Part shown: one piece after another, positions 4,567 to 7,626 of the stretch
Layout: every line of letters starts with the position of its first letter
Position numbering within the stretch: the stretch's first letter is position 1
From: an uncultured Clostridia bacterium
GTDB lineage: Bacteria > Bacillota > Clostridia > Oscillospirales > Ruminococcaceae
NCBI GenBank assembly: GCA_947624425.1
Contig: CANQKG010000060.1
Span: 1 to 7,626 of the forward strand
DNA: 7,626 nt
Reading direction: 5' to 3'
Notes under the pieces: model-generated
Databases searched by the model: none
What the model was told of the DNA's origin: nothing
What the model saw: only the letters and a program-made list of their open reading frames with translations
Translations under genes and position numbers: made by a program

Positions 4567-4774
4567 TGCTTTTTTGGTGCGCACTTGTGGTGAGTGGGAG
4601 CAGCGGACTTTTTTGCCCGATCCCGAGAGGGTGCAGCGATAAAGACATATTGACAATCCATTTAGCGTAGTGCTTTTGGTACGCACTTGTGGCTCGGTGA
4701 GAAGAGCGGACTTTTTTGCCCGATCCCGAGCGCGGTGTGGTGATAAAGACATATTGACAACCGATTTAGTGTGG
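4567..4774. repeat. Tandem repeat, two units of about 104 bp
   Basis: Unit 1 is 4567-4670 and unit 2 is 4671-4774. Shared blocks in order are a T-run with GGT, CGCACTTGTGG, AGCGGACTTTTTTGCCCGAT with CCCGAG, and GATAAAGACATATTGACAA with a following ATTTAG. The middle of each unit is more diverged. No start codon with a ribosome site and no domain is visible. An inverted third copy of the central part lies at 5125-5189. Confidence 0.8.
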
Positions 4775-4811
4775 AGCTTTACCCATTTTGCCCGGAACGA
4801 AGTAAATGCCA

Positions 4812-5052
4812 TTTGAATCCCACCACCGCGCTTTAGCGCGGTCCCCCTCCCTTTCACAAGGGAGGCTCTGGCGAACAAGCAGGTTTTGATAAAAATTTTA
4901 ACAAATGTAAGCTGACGGAAGATTACACCGAACCGGCTGACGGAAGCTTTTATTTTCTCCACTTATCCTATTTCAAACCGCTATGCTGCCATCTTTGTCA
5001 AAACCTCCCTTGTGAAAGGGAGGGGGACCGCGAAGCGGTGGAGGGATTCAAA
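4812..5052. repeat. MITE/BIME-like element, copy 2 (241 bp)
   Basis: Second copy of the element at 1652-1895, in the same orientation. The first 55 bases (4812-4866) are identical to 1652-1706, and the linker is recognisably similar. Terminal repeats are TTTGAATCCC (4812-4821) and GGGATTCAAA (5043-5052). Left-end hairpins are at 4825-4842 and 4846-4865. At the right end, CCTCCCTT/AAGGGAGG lies at 5004-5023. The outer right hairpin is shorter than in copy 1: ACCGC/GCGGT with a GAA loop, 5027-5039. No open frame for a transposase. It is embedded between the tandem 104-bp units and the inverted third unit. Confidence 0.85.
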
Positions 5053-5100
5053 AAAGGCAAGCCTTCATACGCTGCCCGATGTAAGGACAAACAAAATATA

Positions 5101-5112
5101 GTATGTACATAC
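5101..5112. promoter_or_regulatory. Perfect 12-bp palindrome upstream of the rnj promoter
   Basis: GTATGTACATAC is an exact palindrome about 95 bp upstream of the -35 at 5206. It could be a protein-binding site or chance. Nothing else supports a role. Confidence 0.3.
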
Positions 5113-5124
5113 AGCCCGATCTTC

Positions 5125-5189
5125 ACACCCTCTCGGCTTCGGGCGAAAAGCCTGCTACCCCCACTTACCACAAGTGCGAACCAAAAAGG
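5125..5189. repeat. Inverted third copy of the 104-bp unit core
   Basis: Read on the minus strand this matches unit 1 of the tandem repeat: CCTTTTTGGTTCGCACTTG then TGGTAAGTGGG, followed by a GCAGGCTTTTCGCCCG block and CCGAGAGGGTG. It is more diverged than units 1 and 2 are from each other. It lies on the other side of the MITE-like element in the opposite orientation and directly abuts the rnj promoter region. Confidence 0.65.
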
Positions 5190-5205
5190 GTTTGCCCGCA
5201 GGGAA

Positions 5206-5234
5206 TTGACAAGAGGGAGAAAATAGGGTACAAT
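5206..5234 (+). promoter_or_regulatory. Strong promoter for the RNase J gene
   Basis: A perfect TTGACA (5206-5211), 17-nt spacer and TACAAT (5229-5234). Transcription would start near 5241, giving a leader of about 356 nt before the RNase J start codon. No other gene lies in between. Confidence 0.86.
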
Positions 5235-5240
5235 ATTTGG

Positions 5241-5596
5241 AAGGATATTTGGTTCGGTCACGGCTCGGCCGCATACGTTGCGGCCGACGCCGCTTATTCC
5301 GGCGCTCCAAACAAGGGCACGACGCTTCATGTCATCTTACCATCGACCGCCCTGTTGGAAAGCGGCAGCGGCCGCCGCCGGAGGGATAAACTGAATGGGG
5401 ACCCGTGCGGTTCCCGAGGGGAACCGGGTCGCGGCGATGGAACGATCTTACGGGCGAGAAAGCGCGCATCGGCCGCAGGGCTCTCTTTTGATACCGAAAG
5501 CGTCGGTTTTGCGCCGACAGAATATCCGATCGCTTCCGATCAGGCGGGAGGATCGAAACCGCCGGAGCGCCCGACCGGCAGAATGGAGTTTATTTT
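5241..5596 (+). other. Long, highly structured 5' leader of the RNase J gene
   Basis: This G+C-rich stretch holds many strong hairpins that can be found by eye. The first is a 9-bp stem with a 5-nt loop at 5265-5287. A 5-bp stem follows at 5288-5304. A 10-bp helix with two bulged adenines joins 5307-5318 to 5349-5358. A candidate multibranch domain is closed by GGATA (5384-5388) with TATCC (5523-5527). It encloses GACCC/GGGTC plus GGTTCCC/GGGAACC (5400-5430), a long helix at 5431-5476 with one bulged G, and GTCGG/CCGAC (5502-5518). After it come stems at 5528-5541 and 5543-5563. I do not recognise a known riboswitch or T-box. Overlapping open frames here look like products of high G+C. Regulation of rnj by this leader is inferred. 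Confidence 0.55.
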
Positions 5597-7435
5597 ATGG
5601 CAATGCAGGAAGAGAGAAACGGGCGGCACGGCAGCAGACCGGCGGAGAAAAAGCCGGCGCGGCGGAATGCCGCCAAAACGGGGACTGCCGGAAAGCCGCC
5701 GGCAAAGCGGCAGCCGGCAAGGCAGTCCCAGCCGGTCAAGAAGCCGGTAAAAAAGCCGGCGGAGCGGCGGCGGCAGCCGGTGCGGATCATCCCGCTGGGC
5801 GGACTGGGCGAGGTGGGGAAGAACATCACCCTGTACGAGTGCGGGAACGACGCATTTTTGGTGGACTGCGGCATGATGTTCCCGGACGAATCGATGCTGG
5901 GGGTGGACTCGGTTCTTCCCGATTATACCTATCTGGAGCAGATCAAGGATCGGCTGCGGGGGATCTTTCTCACCCACGGGCATGAGGATCATATCGGCGG
6001 CCTGCCCTATTTTTTGCAGAAGATCAACATCCCGCTCTACGGCACCCGCCTGACGCTGGCGCTGGTGGAGGGGAAGCTGAAGGAGCACGGGCTGCTCGGC
6101 AAGGTGAAGATGAATGTGGTAAAGCCCCGCCAGACGGTGCGGGTGGGCTGCATGGCGGTGGAGTTTATCCGGGTCAACCACTCGATCCCGGACGCGGTCG
6201 CGATGGCGATCCACACGCCCGCCGGAGTGATCATCCAGACCGGCGACTTTAAGATCGACTACACGCCGATCGAGGGCGAGATGATCGACCTTGCCCGGTT
6301 TGCCGAGCTGGGGAGCCGCGGGGTGCTTTGCCTGTTGTCCGATTCGACCAATGCGGAGCGTCCGGGCGCCACCATGTCGGAGCGCACGGTGGGAGCTAGC
6401 TTTGAAACCCTTTTCAATACCGAGGCGGCCAGCAGCCGCCGGATCATCGTGGCGACCTTTGCTTCCAATATCCACCGGATCCAGCAGATCATCGACTCTG
6501 CCAAACGGCACGACCGGAAGGTGGCGGTATCGGGACGGAGCATGATCAACGTGGTCAGCCGGGCGATGGAGCTGGGGTACCTCCGGGTGCCGGATAAGCT
6601 GCTGATCGACATCGAGGAGATCGGCCGGTACCCCAAGGAAAAGACCGTGCTGATCACCACCGGCAGTCAGGGCGAGCCGCTGAGCGCGCTGTCGAGAATG
6701 GCGACGGGCGACCACCGGCAGGTGCGGGTGTCGGACGAGGACTATATCATCATTTCGGCGACCCCGATCCCGGGCAACGAAAAGCACGTCACCCGGGTGG
6801 TGAACGACCTGCTCAAGCTGGGCGCCGAGGTGATCTACGAGCGGATGTATGAGATCCATGTGTCGGGTCACGCCTGTCAGGACGAGCTGCGCACCATGCT
6901 TGCGCTGACAAAGCCGAAGTTTTTCCTGCCGGTACACGGGGAGTATAAGCATCTGAAAAAGCACGCCGATCTGGCGATCGGGCTGGGGATCCCGCGGGAG
7001 AACGTCCGGATCGCCGAGATCGGGCAGGTGCTGGAGCTGGACGGTGTGGAGATGAAGCTCGCCGGTACCGTTCCGGCAGGGCAGGTGCTGGTGGACGGGC
7101 TGAGCGTCGGCGACGTCGGCTCGATCGTGCTGCGGGACCGGAAACGGCTGGCGGAGGACGGGCTGATCGTAGTGACGGCGGTGATCGACCGGGAGACCGG
7201 ACTGCCGGTCTCGGGACCCGGTATCGTGTCCCGCGGATTTGTCTATGTGCGGGAATCGGAGGAGCTGATGGCCGAAGCGGAGCGGATCGCCGTCGGCGCG
7301 CTCAAGCACTGCCGGGATCACGGGATCCGCGACTGGGGCGTGATGCGGGTGCATCTGCGGGATACGATGTCCCAGTTTATCTACCGGAAAACCAGACGGT
7401 CGCCGATGATCCTGCCGGTCATCATGGAGGTATAA
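5597..7435 (+). CDS. rnj: Ribonuclease J (metallo-beta-lactamase/beta-CASP RNase)
   Basis: RNase J is a cytosolic zinc-dependent ribonuclease with 5'-3' exonuclease and endonuclease activity, central to mRNA decay and rRNA maturation in Firmicutes. The 612 residues comprise an N-terminal extension (1-61), then the metallo-beta-lactamase domain starting at RIIPLGGLGEVGKN. Metal ligands visible are HGHEDH (127-132), His195 in RVNHSIPD, and Asp217 in QTGDFK. The beta-CASP region holds ATFASNIHRIQQI (286-298) and TTGSQGEP (354-361). HVSGHA (421-426) and PVHGEY (445-450) follow, then the C-terminal domain to residue 612. GGAG 8 nt upstream selects ATG 5597. The extension of about 55 residues beyond B. 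subtilis RNase J1 is rich in Lys, Arg, Ala and Pro and probably disordered. Transcribed from the promoter at 5206 through a long leader; whether it is J1- or J2-like is not settled here. Confidence 0.97.
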   Translation: MAMQEERNGRHGSRPAEKKPARRNAAKTGTAGKPPAKRQPARQSQPVKKPVKKPAERRRQPVRIIPLGGLGEVGKNITLYECGNDAFLVDCGMMFPDESMLGVDSVLPDYTYLEQIKDRLRGIFLTHGHEDHIGGLPYFLQKINIPLYGTRLTLALVEGKLKEHGLLGKVKMNVVKPRQTVRVGCMAVEFIRVNHSIPDAVAMAIHTPAGVIIQTGDFKIDYTPIEGEMIDLARFAELGSRGVLCLLSDSTNAERPGATMSERTVGASFETLFNTEAASSRRIIVATFASNIHRIQQIIDSAKRHDRKVAVSGRSMINVVSRAMELGYLRVPDKLLIDIEEIGRYPKEKTVLITTGSQGEPLSALSRMATGDHRQVRVSDEDYIIISATPIPGNEKHVTRVVNDLLKLGAEVIYERMYEIHVSGHACQDELRTMLALTKPKFFLPVHGEYKHLKKHADLAIGLGIPRENVRIAEIGQVLELDGVEMKLAGTVPAGQVLVDGLSVGDVGSIVLRDRKRLAEDGLIVVTAVIDRETGLPVSGPGIVSRGFVYVRESEELMAEAERIAVGALKHCRDHGIRDWGVMRVHLRDTMSQFIYRKTRRSPMILPVIMEV

Positions 7436-7437
7436 GC

Positions 7438-7461
7438 GGCGGGCGGGGAAAGCCGTCTGCC
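7438..7461 (+). other. Intercistronic hairpin between rnj and the next gene
   Basis: GGCGGGCGG (7438-7446) can pair with CCGTCTGCC (7453-7461) over 9 bp, including two G-U pairs, around a 6-nt loop. It starts 2 nt after the rnj stop codon and ends just before the AAAGGAG ribosome site of the next gene. No T-run follows, so a terminator is unlikely. A role in transcript stability or translation of the next gene is possible but unproven. Confidence 0.5.
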
Positions 7462-7478
7462 AAAGGAGTTTTAAGGAT

Positions 7479-7626
7479 ATGAAAGAGAAAAAACCGCCCG
7501 AGATGCGGGTGCTGGTCGGGATCCTTTCGGTATTGCTGCTGGTGATATCGGGCGCGGGCATTCTGTTTGCGCCGACCTACGGCTATATTTGCCTTGCCGT
7601 TTCGGCGGTGGCGGTGCTGGCCGTCT
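7479..7626 (+). CDS. N-terminus of a membrane protein (cut by window edge), possibly GdpP-like
   Basis: 49 codons are visible, starting MKEKKPPEMRVLVGILSVLL. A basic, polar N-terminus is followed by two hydrophobic segments at about residues 11-31 and 35-49, separated by APTYG. The ATG has GGAG 10 nt upstream (7465-7468), and the gene follows rnj after 43 bp on the same strand, so cotranscription is likely. Two N-terminal membrane helices next to a housekeeping nuclease would fit a GdpP/YybT-type cyclic-di-AMP phosphodiesterase, whose PAS-like, GGDEF-like and DHH domains would lie beyond the window. This is a guess from topology and context only; no catalytic domain is visible. Confidence 0.72.
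   Translation, partial: MKEKKPPEMRVLVGILSVLLLVISGAGILFAPTYGYICLAVSAVAVLAV

Noticed and set aside
4246..4962. A 238-residue minus-strand frame across the spacer, tandem repeats and MITE-like element
   Set aside because: It spans repeats and the rplM promoter, its repeated peptide pattern only mirrors the DNA repeats, and no domain is visible.
5384..5527. Assignment of the leader domain to a known riboswitch, T-box, SRP RNA or RNase P RNA
   Set aside because: Diagnostic conserved sequences of those families were looked for by eye and not found; a covariance search would be needed for any assignment.
5103..5985. Plus-strand open frames (5103-5750 and 5395-5985) over the RNase J leader and gene start
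   Set aside because: Their residue content is typical of out-of-frame G+C-rich DNA, they run into rnj in another frame, and no ribosome site supports them.
5540..7561. A 673-residue minus-strand open frame opposite RNase J
   Set aside because: It is the antisense shadow of a clear RNase J gene in G+C-rich DNA; the protein is rich in His, Arg, Asp and Pro with no recognisable domain and no ribosome site.

Overview
The window looks like chromosome from a G+C-rich anaerobic Firmicute, probably a gut-type Clostridia (Oscillospiraceae/Ruminococcaceae-like). This is inferred from strong AGGAGG-type ribosome binding sites, an [FeFe]-hydrogenase maturase (HydE), a Firmicute-type RNase J, the rplM-rpsI pair, and interspersed hairpin-rich repeats in the intergenic spaces. 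No species can be named from sequence alone.

Layout. Positions 1-1439 (minus strand) hold hydE followed by nadA (cut by the window edge), joined by an ATGA stop/start overlap. Positions 1440-1918 are non-coding and contain a 29-bp imperfect palindrome with a -10 box on each strand, then the first copy of a 244-bp MITE/BIME-like element. Positions 1919-2425 (minus) carry a small GIY-YIG protein translationally coupled to an upstream 61-residue membrane peptide, with their promoter. Positions 2432-3283 are a foreign-looking, A+T-richer insert: a RelE/ParE-superfamily (HigB/Gp49-like) toxin and an XRE antitoxin with a perfect 24-bp palindromic operator. The insert is flanked by two direct copies of the rpsI 3' end plus its terminator. 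Positions 3332-4180 (minus) are rplM-rpsI with a near-consensus promoter. Positions 4250-5240 are non-coding and hold a tandem 104-bp repeat, the second copy of the MITE-like element, and an inverted third copy of the 104-bp repeat's core. Positions 5241-5596 are a long, heavily structured leader driven by a strong promoter, leading into RNase J (5597-7435, plus). A membrane protein gene begins at 7479 and runs off the window.

How the parts relate. rplM-rpsI and rnj are housekeeping genes for translation and RNA decay. hydE and nadA both encode iron-sulfur enzymes and are made from one message. The toxin-antitoxin pair is an accessory addition that appears to have entered at the rpsI 3' end. 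It left rpsI intact and acquired a duplicate of the rpsI terminator as its own 3' end. The most notable signals are this rpsI 3'-end duplication with only synonymous differences in its aligned codons, the paired MITE-like elements, and the unexplained structured leader of the RNase J gene.
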